Shown: in pieces, positions 50,485-59,282 of the stretch
Numbering within the stretch: position 1 is the first letter of the stretch
Layout of the letters: every line of letters begins with the position of its first letter
The notes under the pieces: generated by a model
Seen by the model: the letters and a program-made list of their open reading frames with translations, nothing else
What the model was told of the DNA's origin: nothing
Database searches by the model: none
Program-made: the position numbers and the translations under genes
Origin: Chloroflexota bacterium
GTDB taxonomy: Bacteria; Chloroflexota; Anaerolineae; SpSt-313
Reading direction: 5' to 3'
NCBI GenBank assembly: GCA_029553955.1
Contig: JAKPJZ010000074.1
Span: 62,001 to 126,000 of the forward strand
DNA length: 64,000 nucleotides

Positions 50485-51177
50485 GTGCTTGTCGGACAGC
50501 GCATCATCAATGCGATCCTGTGGCCGCTGGTGGCTTGGCTCCTGCCATGGGATGTGCAGGGGCTGGAGAACCTGCCGGCGCATGGCCCGGTGCTCGTGCT
50601 CATGAACCACATCAACTTTCTCGACGTCATCGTGCCGGCCTTTTTCCTGCCGCGCGACGTGGTCATGCTCTCCAAGATCGAGAACTTTCGCGCCCCGATA
50701 TTGGGCTTTTTCGTCTGGGCGTATGGGGCGCTGTCGGTTCGGCGCGGCGAGGCCGATCTGCAGGCCATGCGGCGCTCGCTCGGCGTTCTGAAGAAGGGGC
50801 AGGTGTTGTGTATCGCCCCTGAGGGCACGCGCAGCGGCAACGGCCAGTTGCAGCAGGGCCACGACGGCGCGGCCTTTGTGGCCATGCAGGCCGATGTGCC
50901 GGTGGTGCCTCTGGTCAGCTATGGCCACGAGCAGTTCGGCCGCAACATCAGGCGGCTGCGGCCGACGCGGCTGCACGTCCGTGTCGGCCCGGCATTCCGC
51001 TTTGTGCAGCGCGGCAGCCGGCTGCGCGATGACCTGCGGCCGATGACCGACGAAGCCATGTGCCGTATGGCAGCCCTGCTGCCGCCCGAGTATCGCGGCG
51101 CCTATGCCGATGCCGGCCAGGCCACACCGGGCTACACCGAGCCCTGGCCCGGCGCGGCCAGCAAGGGGGCCGAGTGA
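50485..51177 (+). CDS. 1-acyl-sn-glycerol-3-phosphate acyltransferase (PlsC-like)
   Basis: 230 residues. HX4D motif in NHINFLD, FxxR-type SVRRGEAD, PEGTRS and VPLVSYG are the four acyltransferase blocks. N-terminal hydrophobic stretch anchors it to the membrane. It forms phosphatidic acid. Operon with cmk (4-nt gap) and the DUF512 gene (overlap GTGA). Confidence 0.92.
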   Translation: MLVGQRIINAILWPLVAWLLPWDVQGLENLPAHGPVLVLMNHINFLDVIVPAFFLPRDVVMLSKIENFRAPILGFFVWAYGALSVRRGEADLQAMRRSLGVLKKGQVLCIAPEGTRSGNGQLQQGHDGAAFVAMQADVPVVPLVSYGHEQFGRNIRRLRPTRLHVRVGPAFRFVQRGSRLRDDLRPMTDEAMCRMAALLPPEYRGAYADAGQATPGYTEPWPGAASKGAE

Positions 51178-52481
51178 CGGCTGCGGGCGGGCAGATCGTC
51201 GCGCTCGCACCCGGCGGCCTGGGCGAGGCGCTCGGCCTGCGCGCGGGTGACCGCCTGCTGCGGCTCAACGGGCATGCCCTGCGCGACGTGATCGACCTGC
51301 AGTTCTACGGCGCCGAGGAGACGGTGGCGCTGGCCCTGGAGCGCGGAGGGCGCGAGCTGGAGGTGCAGGGCCGGCGGCGCTACGGCCAGGGCTGGGGGGT
51401 CGAGTTCGCCGAACCGCTGTTCGACGGCCTGCGCACTTGCGGCAATCACTGCCCCTTCTGCTTCGTCACGGGCCTGCCGCCCGGCCTGCGCCCATCGCTG
51501 TACGTCCGCGACGACGACTATCGCCTCTCATTCCTCCAGGGCAACTTTTGCACGCTGGCCGACCTCAGCGAGCGCGACTGGCAGCGGCTCGCGGAGCAGC
51601 GCCTCAGCCCACTCTATGTATCGGTGCAGGCCACCGAGCCCGATTTGCGGCGGCGGCTGCTGGGGGGGCGACCGATCCCCGACGTGCGCGAGCAAATCCG
51701 GCGCCTGGGCGAGCTGGGCATCGGCATCCACGCGCAGGTGGTCATCTGCCCCGGGCTCAACGACGGCGCCGCATTGGAGCAGACCGTCGCCGACCTGTGG
51801 GCGCTGCGCGAAGCGGTCGAGTCGGTCGCACTGGTGCCGGTCGGCCTGACCAGCCACCATCCCCTGCGCCTGCGGCCCATGACGGCCGAGCAGGCGCGCG
51901 CCGTGCTCACCCTGGCCGGCCGCCGGCGGCGGCGCGCTTTTGCGGAGGAAGGCCGCCGCTTCGTCTATCCGTCAGACGAGATGTACCTGCTGGCTGGGCG
52001 GCCGCTGCCCGTGGCGCGCACCTACGACGGCTTCCCCCAGTTGGCCAACGGGGTCGGCCTGCTGCGGCGCTTCATCGATGGCTGGAAGCGGCAGGAGCGC
52101 ACGCTTTCGCGGCCCGGCGCGCCGGCGGCCGCGGTGCGGAGCGCCACGCTCGTCTCGGGACGGGCCTTCCTGCCCTTCCTGGAGCCGGTGGCGGCCGGGC
52201 TGGCGCGCCTCCTGGGCATTGGCTGCCGCGCGCTGGGGGTCGAGAACCGGCTCTTCGGCGGCGACGTGACCGTCGCCGGCCTGCTCGCGGCGCAGGATGT
52301 GCTGGCCGCGCTGCAGGGGCAGGCGTTGGGCGAGCGGGTCGTGCTGCCGCGCAGCATGTTCGACGCTGCCGGCGAGCGCACGCTCGACGACTGGACGCTG
52401 GAGCGCCTGACCGCGGCGCTTAGCCGGCCGGTGGCCATAGCGGGCACGCCGGCAGAACTGGTTGCCGCGCTGGTGGCGTGA
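51174..52481 (+). CDS. DUF512 radical-SAM-like iron-sulfur protein with PDZ-like N-terminus
   Basis: 435 residues. A PDZ-like segment (APGGLGEALGLRAGDRLLRLNGHALRDVIDLQFYG) precedes a radical-SAM-type Cys motif CGNHCPFCFV. LYVRDDDYRLSFLQGNFCTLADL and the C-terminal DUF512 region follow. The family is widespread, often next to the GTPase Der, and uncharacterised. GTG 51174 overlaps the PlsC-like stop; the longer track ORF is in another gene. Confidence 0.88.
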   Translation: MTAAGGQIVALAPGGLGEALGLRAGDRLLRLNGHALRDVIDLQFYGAEETVALALERGGRELEVQGRRRYGQGWGVEFAEPLFDGLRTCGNHCPFCFVTGLPPGLRPSLYVRDDDYRLSFLQGNFCTLADLSERDWQRLAEQRLSPLYVSVQATEPDLRRRLLGGRPIPDVREQIRRLGELGIGIHAQVVICPGLNDGAALEQTVADLWALREAVESVALVPVGLTSHHPLRLRPMTAEQARAVLTLAGRRRRRAFAEEGRRFVYPSDEMYLLAGRPLPVARTYDGFPQLANGVGLLRRFIDGWKRQERTLSRPGAPAAAVRSATLVSGRAFLPFLEPVAAGLARLLGIGCRALGVENRLFGGDVTVAGLLAAQDVLAALQGQALGERVVLPRSMFDAAGERTLDDWTLERLTAALSRPVAIAGTPAELVAALVA

Positions 52482-52734
52482 TCTGTGTTGAGAGACTTCC
52501 CGTCTGTCATTGCGAGAACCCAGGGTTGCCGCAACCCTGCGCCAGGCGGATGACGTCGCACTGTAGCCGCGGCATCGTGCCGCGCGGGAGAGTCCCACGG
52601 CAACATGCCGCGCCTTCAGTCCGGCGGCCTCCTGATTTGAAAATGCGCGCCAACCCGCAGCCCCTTGTGGGCGTTTTCGTGCTACGTTGTGCCCAATCGG
52701 GCATGGGCGACTGATCTGAAAATAGGGCTCCGAT

Positions 52735-52806
52735 TCACCGCAGAGAGCGCCTCGTGCAAGCACGGGGGACGCAGAGGAATGAGTTATCTCTGCGTCCTCT
52801 GCGGTG
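52735..52806. repeat. CACCGCAGAG inverted repeat
   Basis: CACCGCAGAG at the left and CTCTGCGTCCTCTGCGGTG at the right with GGACGCAGAG between them. The left end matches CCACCGCAGAGGCGCGGAG at 20723. Confidence 0.65.
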
Positions 52807-52857
52807 CAAGGCCCCGTTTTCATCGCTTGTGGTGCCCCTGGGGGCATGTCGTCTGCT

Positions 52858-53130
52858 CAGAGACTTGGGCTTGTCATTGCGAGCCGCAGCGAAGCAATCT
52901 CCACGTCGGGCATTGGGGATTGCTTCGTCGGCTGCGGCCTCCTCGCAATGACAGTCGCAGTCTCTGCTTGCACAGGCTGCACCACGACCTGGGATACTCG
53001 CAATGACAGTCGTCGTTTCTGTGCTTGCACAGGCTGCGCCGCGGCCTGGGGTACTCGCAATGACAGTCGCAGTTATTGTGCTTGCCCATGCCGCCGCGCG
53101 GCATGGGATACTCGCAATGACAGGCTGAGT
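52858..53130. repeat. TCATTGCGAG-type repeat array
   Basis: About five units joined head to tail, alternating CTCGCAATGACAGTCGCAGT-like ends with CTTGCACAGGCTGCGCCGCGGCCTGGG hairpins at a spacing near 57 bp. The last ends 30 bp before the amine-oxidase ATG. Confidence 0.82.
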
Positions 53131-53163
53131 AGCTGCATCGGTTTGAGGCCAAGCCTCTCTAGA

Positions 53164-54444
53164 ATGGAATCGTCGTCTGTGGATGTGATTGTCGTGGGCG
53201 CCGGCCTGGCCGGGCTGGGCGCGGCCTGGCGCCTGCAGCAGGCGGGCGCGCGGGTGCAGGTGCTGGAGGCCACCGATTGGGTTGGCGGCCGGGCACGGAC
53301 GGTGGAGTGGGAGGGGTTCTCGCTCGATCCCGGCGCGAGGGCCATCTTTGATGAAGACCGCCTGCTGATGTCGCTCATCGATGAGCTCGGCCTGCGCGCC
53401 GACCTGGCGGCCTACGAGCCGCCCCTGCAGCAGGCGGCGCTGGTGCGTGGCGGCGCGCTCAGCCGCTTCGACCCGGCGCCGCGAGCAGCATCGGCCTGGC
53501 GGGGCGGGCTGAGCGCCGCGCTCATCCCCCGCCGCCCCCGTCCCTACGAGCCCGAGAGTTTTTCCGGCGACCACCGGCTGACCGCGGGCGAGCGCCTGGC
53601 CCACGCTGGTGGCGAGGGACTGGCCGCAGCCTGGGCCGGCCCGCTGCTGGCCTGGGCGTGGGGCTGCCGGCCGGGCGACGTGAGCGCCGGCATGCTGGGC
53701 CACCTTGCCGGGTTGGCCAGCCGCAAGGCGTGGACCCTGCGCGGCGGCATCGGCGCGTTGCCGCGCCAACTGGCCTCGCGCCTGCACGTCGCTACCGAGG
53801 TGCGCGTGACCCGTATCGCCACACGCGAGGGGCGCGCCGGCGTCAGCTTTATGTGCGATGGGCGACAGGAGGAGCGCGAGGCCGACGCGGTGGTCATTGC
53901 GGTGCCGGGCACGCTGGTGCGCGGGCTGCTCAATGCGGTGCCTGCGGCCTGGGCGCCGCTTCTGGAGCGCGTGGCCTACGCCATGGGGCTCGCTGTCTAC
54001 CTGGTGTTGGAGGTGGGTGACGGGCTGGAGCTGCAGCCGCCATGTCGCCTCTTTGCGGCGAGCGAGGGGAATGCCCTGGTGGGGTTGGCCGCCATTGCTC
54101 ACAGCACACATCGGCGGCGGTTATTGGTGCAGGCCGTGCCCAACGACGCGGCCGAGCTCTTTGCCTGCCGTGAAGACGACATCTATGCGCTCGTCGAGAG
54201 CACGATGGCGGCGGTGTGGCCCGAGATGGCCGCAGGCCGGGTGCTGGCGCGCTGGCTCTTTCGCTGGGCCAACCAGGCGCCCTGCTGGCGGCCCGGCTAC
54301 CTCGAAGCGCTGCGTGCCGCGAGAGCGCACCTGCGCGAGGGGCCGCTCTACCTCACCGGCGACTACCTGGCCGGCCCGGGCGCCGGCGCAGCGTTGGCCG
54401 ACGGCTGGGCCTGCGCCGAGCAGGTGTTGAGACAGGCGGCATAG
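53164..54444 (+). CDS. FAD-dependent amine oxidase / protoporphyrinogen-oxidase-like protein
   Basis: 426 residues. VIVVGAGLAGLGAAWRLQQAGARVQVLEATDWVGGRARTVEWEGFSLDPGARAIF is the FAD motif with the GG doublet of the amine oxidase superfamily; TLRGGIGALPRQLAS and YLTGDYLAGPGAGAALADGWACAEQVL complete it. HemG/HemY and HpnE-like desaturases share this pattern, so the substrate is open. ATG 53164; the track extends into the repeat array. Confidence 0.85.
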   Translation: MESSSVDVIVVGAGLAGLGAAWRLQQAGARVQVLEATDWVGGRARTVEWEGFSLDPGARAIFDEDRLLMSLIDELGLRADLAAYEPPLQQAALVRGGALSRFDPAPRAASAWRGGLSAALIPRRPRPYEPESFSGDHRLTAGERLAHAGGEGLAAAWAGPLLAWAWGCRPGDVSAGMLGHLAGLASRKAWTLRGGIGALPRQLASRLHVATEVRVTRIATREGRAGVSFMCDGRQEEREADAVVIAVPGTLVRGLLNAVPAAWAPLLERVAYAMGLAVYLVLEVGDGLELQPPCRLFAASEGNALVGLAAIAHSTHRRRLLVQAVPNDAAELFACREDDIYALVESTMAAVWPEMAAGRVLARWLFRWANQAPCWRPGYLEALRAARAHLREGPLYLTGDYLAGPGAGAALADGWACAEQVLRQAA

Positions 54445-54450
54445 CAGGGT

Positions 54451-54480
54451 TGTCATTGCTTCGCTGCGCTCGCAATGGCA
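54451..54480. repeat. TCATTGCGAG-type unit
   Basis: GTCATTGCTTCGCTGCGCTC and CGCAATGGC, a degenerate single hairpin between convergent genes. Confidence 0.65.
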
Positions 54481-54529
54481 TGCCGGCCACTGGTGGCGGA
54501 CGTCCTCACCAGCTCGAGGCGAAGCTCTG

Positions 54530-54889
54530 CTATGGCTTGAGCCTGACCGCCTCGCCGGCCAGGTGATAGACGTAGGTCTGACCGGCGTGGCTCAGCGTCA
54601 CCACGTGTCCTTCGGTAATGACCTGGGCGTACATCATGCCGGGCTCAGGCAGGCCCAGGCTGGCGTCGTTCCAGGTCTGCGGCTCGGCCGAGCTGACGGT
54701 GATCTCGCCGGCGGCGACGTGCAGGCGCTGGGCCAGGTCGGCAAGCGCGCGCTCGACGTGCTCGGGATACTGGGCCTCTGCCGGGTTGCCCTGCGCGCTC
54801 GAGGGCGCTGCCAACTGGGCCAGGAAGATGGTGGCCACCAGCGTGACGACGAGCATGGTGGCGGCGAGTATGGCGCGAGAGGTATTCAT
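54530..54889 (-). CDS. Small secreted protein of unknown function
   Basis: 119 residues. The N-terminal signal/anchor (ILAATMLVVTLVATIFLAQLAA) precedes a conserved-looking domain: VERALADLAQRLHVAAGEITVSSAEPQTWNDASLGLPEPGMMYAQVITEGHVVTLSHAGQTYVYHL. The W.D.SLG.P.PG..YAQ pattern recurs in uncharacterised extracytoplasmic proteins. AAGGAGGAGACC fixes ATG 54889. Confidence 0.7.
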   Translation of the reverse strand: MNTSRAILAATMLVVTLVATIFLAQLAAPSSAQGNPAEAQYPEHVERALADLAQRLHVAAGEITVSSAEPQTWNDASLGLPEPGMMYAQVITEGHVVTLSHAGQTYVYHLAGEAVRLKP

Positions 54890-54965
54890 GGTCTCCTCCT
54901 TGGGTATCAAGGGCCGGTTCATTCTGCCGTAATGACGTTTGCAGAGGCGCAAAAGTTCCGCAGGG

Positions 54966-55029
54966 ACCGTTTGCGGGGAGACACCTGACAGGTCTCCGAA
55001 GACCTGTCAGGTGTCTCCCCGCAAACGGT
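54966..55029. repeat. CCTGACAGG-family hairpin, 29-bp arms
   Basis: Perfect arms 54966-54994 and 55001-55029 (ACCGTTTGCGGGGAGACACC end) around TCCGAA. The longest member of the family in this window, extended by ACCGTTTGC. Confidence 0.88.
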
Positions 55030-55059
55030 TCTGGGGCACACCCCGTTTGCAGAAACGCT

Positions 55060-55089
55060 TTGCCGTTTGTGGCCGGGGCATGCTATAAT
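55060..55089 (+). promoter_or_regulatory. Promoter of glmS
   Basis: TTGCCG and TATAAT with 18-nt spacing; the transcript would begin about 55 nt before the ribozyme cleavage site. Confidence 0.65.
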
Positions 55090-55150
55090 GGCGCCAATCC
55101 GGGCGAGTGAGGAGGCGGCCCATCAGGCGATAACAGCGACACTCGAGCAA

Positions 55151-55357
55151 GGGGAGAGCAGCGCATGGGCTCGGGCAGGGCGCCCGAGCTGACGAGGTGG
55201 AGGTTCCCTGCCGCGAGGCGGGGCTAACCCGCGCGCATCCGGCGTGGGGAGAATCGACAGATCAGCGGATGCCTCCAGGGCCGGCCACGTCCCTTCTGTT
55301 CCCCTCCTGGCAAAGCAGGCTGCGAAATCCGGCGGGCGACCGCCGGGACAAGCCGCC
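55151..55357 (+). ncRNA. glmS ribozyme / riboswitch in the glmS leader
   Basis: AGCGC at the 5' side (cleavage expected between A55160 and G55161), a GC-rich P1-type hairpin (GCTCGGGC/GCCCGAGC), then the invariant core GCTGACGAGGTGGAGG, ATCGA and GCGGATGCCTCC appear in the correct order 280-170 nt before the glmS ATG, followed by further hairpins. These are the hallmark segments of the glmS ribozyme, which cleaves its own mRNA when glucosamine 6-phosphate is bound. The insert between the two core blocks is longer than in the classical Bacillus version. The 3' limit is approximate. Confidence 0.85.
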
Positions 55358-55438
55358 TGCAGTGGCGCATCACAAGCACGGCCCGTGTGGGCAGGCGTGC
55401 GCGTGCCTGCATGCGGGCCATACAGGAGGGGATACACC

Positions 55439-57280
55439 ATGTGTGGCATCGTGGGCTATGTGGGCGGCCGCGAGGCTGCCTCCATCGTCGTCAACGGCCT
55501 CAGCCGCCTCGCGTACCGCGGCTACGACTCTGCCGGGCTGGCGGTCGTCGGTCCCGCAGGGCTGGCGTTGCGCCGCTCGGTGGGCAAGCTCGACAACCTC
55601 TCGCACCTCTTGCAGCAGAACCCCGCGCCCGGTTCCACCGGCATCGGCCATACCCGCTGGGCCACTCACGGCGGCGTCACCGAGGCCAACACCCACCCGC
55701 ACACCGACTGCGCCGGCCAGGTCGTTGTGATCCAGAACGGCATCGTCGAGAACTACCTGGAGCTGAAGCAGGCGCTGCGCGCCCAAGGCCACGAGTTCCG
55801 CTCACAGACCGATACCGAGGTCATCGCCCACCTGGTCGAAAAGTACCTGGCCGGCGGCGCCGACCTGCCCGAGGCGGTGCGCCTGGCGCTGGCGCAGCTC
55901 AAGGGCGCCAACGCCGTCGTCGCGCTGGCGGCGCGCTGGCCCGACCAGATTGTGGCCGCGCGGCTGGGCAACGCCGGCGGCGTGACGGTGGGCCTGGGCG
56001 ACGGCGAGACCCTGGTGGCCTCCGACATGCCGGCCATCCTCGAACACACGCAGCGGGTCGCCTTTCTCGGTGACCGCGAGATGGCGGTCATCCGTCGCGA
56101 GGGTGCGCGCTTCTATGGCCTCGACGGCGAGCCGCTTGTCAAGCGGACCGAGACCGTGGCCTGGGACCCTGTCTCGGCGGCGCGTGGGCGCTACAAGCAC
56201 TTTATGCAGAAAGAGATCTATGAGCAGCCGCGCTCCGTGACCGACGCCATTCGTGGCCGGGTCGACTTTGAGGCGGCCGAGGTGCGGCTCGAGGGCCTGC
56301 CCTTCAGCGCCGAGCGGCTGAGGCGCGTGCGGCGCATCCACACCGTGGCCTGCGGCACGGCCTGGCACGCCGGGCTGCTGGGCAAGTTTATGATCGAACA
56401 CCTGGCGCGCCTGCCGGTGGAGGTGGACTATGGCTCCGAGTTCCGCTACCGCGACCCGCTGATCGACCCCGACGACCTGGTGCTCGTCATCACCCAGTCG
56501 GGCGAGACGGTGGATACGCTGGCGGCGATGGAGGAAGCGCGGCGCATGCACGCCGCGACCATCTCTATCGTCAACGCCGTTGGCAGCCAGGCCGCGCGCC
56601 TGGCCGACGGCGTGGTCTACCTCAACGCCGGGCCCGAAATCGGCGTGGCCTCCACCAAAGCCTTCACTTCGATGCTGGTGGCGCAGTACCTGCTGGCCGT
56701 CTACCTGGGCCAGGCGCGGGGCACGCTGGGCCGCGCGGTGCGCGCGGGGCTGCTGCAGAGCCTGGCCAAGCTGCCCAACCTGGTGGGCCAGGTGCTCGCG
56801 GGCAGCGGCCTGTACCAGGAGCTGGCGCAGCGCTACCAGCACTGCACCGACTCCCTCTTCCTCGGCCGCGGCATCAACTACCCGGTGGCGCTGGAGGGGG
56901 CGCTCAAGCTCAAAGAGATCTCCTACATCCACGCCGAAGGCTACCCGGCGGGCGAGATGAAGCATGGCCCCATCGCCTTGATCGACGAGGCCATGCCGGT
57001 AGTGGCCATCGTGGCCCGCGACCACGTGCGCGACAAGATGCTCTCCAACGTCGAGCAGGTCAAGGCGCGTGGCGGGGTGGTCATCGCCGTGGCCGACGCC
57101 GCGGACGAAGAGGTCGCCGCCAAGGCCGACCACGTGCTGCCGGTGCCGCACCTCTCGCCGCTCTTGGCGCCGGTGCTGAACGTGCTGCCGCTGCAGCTCT
57201 TGGCGTACCACGTCGCCGTGCGTCGCGGCTGCGACGTGGACCAGCCGCGCAACCTGGCCAAGAGCGTTACTGTAGAGTAG
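55439..57280 (+). CDS. glmS: Glutamine--fructose-6-phosphate aminotransferase (isomerizing)
   Basis: 613 residues. The class II glutaminase domain starts with catalytic Cys2 (MCGIVGYVGG), and HTRWATHGGVTEANTHPH is intact. Two SIS domains follow (TVACGTAWHAGLLGKFMIE, ITQSGETVDTLAAMEEA, and FLGRGINYPVALEGALKLKEISYIHAEGYPAGEMKHGPIALID), ending LAKSVTVE. It makes glucosamine 6-phosphate for cell wall synthesis. Control is by the ribozyme in its leader. ATG 55439 follows AGGAGGGG; the longer track ORF runs through the ribozyme. The stop lies in the palindrome 57277-57368. Confidence 0.97.
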   Translation: MCGIVGYVGGREAASIVVNGLSRLAYRGYDSAGLAVVGPAGLALRRSVGKLDNLSHLLQQNPAPGSTGIGHTRWATHGGVTEANTHPHTDCAGQVVVIQNGIVENYLELKQALRAQGHEFRSQTDTEVIAHLVEKYLAGGADLPEAVRLALAQLKGANAVVALAARWPDQIVAARLGNAGGVTVGLGDGETLVASDMPAILEHTQRVAFLGDREMAVIRREGARFYGLDGEPLVKRTETVAWDPVSAARGRYKHFMQKEIYEQPRSVTDAIRGRVDFEAAEVRLEGLPFSAERLRRVRRIHTVACGTAWHAGLLGKFMIEHLARLPVEVDYGSEFRYRDPLIDPDDLVLVITQSGETVDTLAAMEEARRMHAATISIVNAVGSQAARLADGVVYLNAGPEIGVASTKAFTSMLVAQYLLAVYLGQARGTLGRAVRAGLLQSLAKLPNLVGQVLAGSGLYQELAQRYQHCTDSLFLGRGINYPVALEGALKLKEISYIHAEGYPAGEMKHGPIALIDEAMPVVAIVARDHVRDKMLSNVEQVKARGGVVIAVADAADEEVAAKADHVLPVPHLSPLLAPVLNVLPLQLLAYHVAVRRGCDVDQPRNLAKSVTVE

Positions 57281-57368
57281 GGTTCTCTTGGAAACGAGGA
57301 GAGGGTGCGCTCGCGCCTGCCGCGGCAGGCGCGAGCGCACCCTCTCCTCGTTTCCAAGAGAACCCTAC
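57277..57368. repeat. Perfect loopless palindrome shared by two convergent stops, 46-bp arms
   Basis: 92 nt, self-complementary without spacer, centred at 57322/57323. Its ends read GTAGGG...CCCTAC; the left TAG is the glmS stop and the right one, on the other strand, is the stop of the FGGY kinase. It is a candidate bidirectional terminator. Confidence 0.93.
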
Positions 57369-58951
57369 CTTTTGTTGAGTTGCTGGAAGAGGCGGCAGTT
57401 GCCGCGGTAGAGCGCGGTATAGGCGGCATAGCTGCGCTCGTAGACGGCCTGGTGCTCGGGCTGGGGCGCGAACGCCTCGCGCACGCGCAACAGCGCCTTG
57501 GCCTCCTCGAACGACTTGAAGAGCCCCAGCCCCACGGCGCAGACGACGGCGGCGCCCGCCGCGCCGGCGTTCTGCGCGCCCTCCACGACCTCGACGGTGC
57601 GGCCGGTCACATCGGCCATGATCTGCGCCCACACCCGCGAGCGCGCGCCGCCGCCGACAAAGCGCACCCAGTCGCGGCGCGGCACCTTTTTCTCCACCGT
57701 CTCCAGCATCCAACGACAGTGCAGGGCCACGCCCTCGAGCACAGCGCGGATGAGCTCGCGCTTGCCCGTCTCGAGGCCGATGTTGAACAAGACGCCGCGG
57801 GCCAGCGGGTCCTCGAAGGGCGATCGGTTGCCGTGCAGCCAGGGGGCAAAGAGCACGCCGCCTGCGCCCGGCGCGACCGCTGCGGCGGCGGCGTCGAGCG
57901 CAGCGTACAGGCTGCCCGGGGCCGGCGGCGCGCCCGAGTAGAGGCCGAGCTCGTCGAGGGCCAGGTGGTCGCGCGCCCACTGCAGGCAGCGCCCGGCGGT
58001 CTCCTGTTCGGCGATATAGTTGTAGCGGCCGGGGATGGCGCCGAGGATCGAGGCGACCATGCCGTCGATATCGGTCATGCGCCGGTCGACGGTGGCCACG
58101 ACCCAGCCCGAGGTGCCGACGTAGATGTGGGTGTCGTAGATGTCGAGCCCGCCCGAGCCGATGGAGATGAGCGACAGGTCGCCGCCGCCGCCAAGGACCG
58201 GCAGCCCCGCCGGCAGCCCCAGCTCGCCCGCGGCCTCGGCGGTGAGCCGGCCGGCCACGCTGGTGGCGCCGATGACGCGCGGCAGGTGGCGCATGGCGAC
58301 GCCAAAGGTGCGACAGAGGCCCTCGTGCCAGCGCAGGCGGTTGGGGCGGGTGTCGAAGAGGAAGGTGGCGTGGGCCGAGTCGAGGCCCATAGTGAAAGCG
58401 CCGGTGCAGCGCACGACCAGGTAGTCCTTGACGTCGAGCCAGGCGTGCATGGCGGCAAAGGTCTCGGGCTCGTTGTCGCGCAGCCAGAGATACTTCCAGA
58501 GCGGGTCCTTGACCGAGGCTGCGGCGCCGCCGGTGATGACGAGCCAGCGCAAGAGCTTGCGCGCGTTCCACTCGCCGACGCGCAGCAGGCCATGGTAGAG
58601 GCCGCGGCGGATCTGCGCCGTGGCGCGGCTATCCATGTAGCTCATGGCGCGGCGCAGCGCGTGGCCCGCGCGGTCGACGGCGACCAGGCCCTGCATCTGG
58701 GCGCAAAAGGCCATGCCGGCGATGCCCTGCGGCGCCACGCCCGCGCGCGCCACCACGGTGCGGGTGGCGCTGCAGACCGCCCGCCACCAATCCTCGGGCT
58801 CTTGCTCGGCCCCGCCGTTGGGCAGCACGTAGAGCGGGTACTCGACCAGCGCCGCGTCCACCAGCGAGAGCTCGTCGGCGATGCGGTAGAGGCACGACTT
58901 GACGCCGGTGGTGCCGACATCATGGACGAGCACATGGGTCGCTTGGGCCAT
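57365..58951 (-). CDS. FGGY-family carbohydrate kinase
   Basis: 528 residues. LVHDVGTTGVKSCLYRI, MSYMDSRATAQIRRG, YVGTSGWVVATVD and RFVGGGARSRVWAQIMADVTGRTVEVVEGAQNAGAAGAAVV are the FGGY blocks. It resembles xylulokinase/L-fuculokinase types but differs from the first FGGY kinase in this window. In an operon with a class II aldolase and a class III aminotransferase it may phosphorylate a ketose or sugar amine for cleavage by the aldolase. GGAGGGGACT precedes ATG 58951; the palindrome 59113-59196 lies upstream. Confidence 0.9.
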   Translation of the reverse strand: MAQATHVLVHDVGTTGVKSCLYRIADELSLVDAALVEYPLYVLPNGGAEQEPEDWWRAVCSATRTVVARAGVAPQGIAGMAFCAQMQGLVAVDRAGHALRRAMSYMDSRATAQIRRGLYHGLLRVGEWNARKLLRWLVITGGAAASVKDPLWKYLWLRDNEPETFAAMHAWLDVKDYLVVRCTGAFTMGLDSAHATFLFDTRPNRLRWHEGLCRTFGVAMRHLPRVIGATSVAGRLTAEAAGELGLPAGLPVLGGGGDLSLISIGSGGLDIYDTHIYVGTSGWVVATVDRRMTDIDGMVASILGAIPGRYNYIAEQETAGRCLQWARDHLALDELGLYSGAPPAPGSLYAALDAAAAAVAPGAGGVLFAPWLHGNRSPFEDPLARGVLFNIGLETGKRELIRAVLEGVALHCRWMLETVEKKVPRRDWVRFVGGGARSRVWAQIMADVTGRTVEVVEGAQNAGAAGAAVVCAVGLGLFKSFEEAKALLRVREAFAPQPEHQAVYERSYAAYTALYRGNCRLFQQLNKR

Positions 58952-59282
58952 AGTCCCCTCCGAACCTACGACCGTCCAGACAGCAGCAGAGCAGCAGAGC
59001 AGAGCAGCAGAGGCGGCTCCCATGCCGCCGGCTCAGTGGCCCGCACCCTACTATTGGGCGCAGGGGTGCCTCGAAGGGGCGGGCGTCAGTGCGCCCGGCG
59101 CTATCCGGGCTAGGGGTTTTGGAGGTTGTCCGGCGCCGTTGGCCGGCCCGCCCGCGGGCGGGCCGGCCAACGGCGCCGGACAACCTCCAAAACCCCACCA
59201 AAAGGGCTTGTTCCGGTTCCGTGCGAAGCGCAGAGCCCGGATACTGCCCAGGGTTGAGACACAACCAGGCTTGCAGATGCGT
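58952..59282. other. Intergenic region with palindromic element
   Basis: No gene is supported. The palindrome 59113-59196 is surrounded by a CTATCCGGGCT segment on the left and GAAGCGCAGAGCCCGGATA on the right, reverse-oriented matches to the flanks of the element at 3372-3453. Confidence 0.7.
59113..59196. repeat. Perfect loopless palindrome, 42-bp arms
   Basis: 84 nt, self-complementary, centred on CCCGCGGG at 59154/59155; ends GGGGTTTTGGAGG. Arms differ in sequence from the copies at 564 and 3372, but the centre and the outside flanks are related. It is inside the presumed operon, between the aminotransferase and the kinase. Confidence 0.92.

Larger units (their letters stand above)
52482..53163. 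other. Intergenic region filled with repeats
   Basis: No gene is supported. It contains TCATTGCGAG units at 52503 and 52858-53130 and, at 52735-52805, a CACCGCAGAG...CTCTGCGTCCTCTGCGGTG inverted repeat of the kind seen in part at 20720. Confidence 0.75.
54890..55150. other. Intergenic region upstream of the glmS ribozyme
   Basis: Holds the hairpin 54966-55029 and the glmS promoter. A CGTTTGCAGA...GCAAACG motif is repeated around the hairpin. Confidence 0.5.

Noticed and set aside
52858-53130. CRISPR array
   Set aside because: Repeat spacing is regular, but the segments between repeats are themselves hairpins that recur at other loci, and there are no cas genes.
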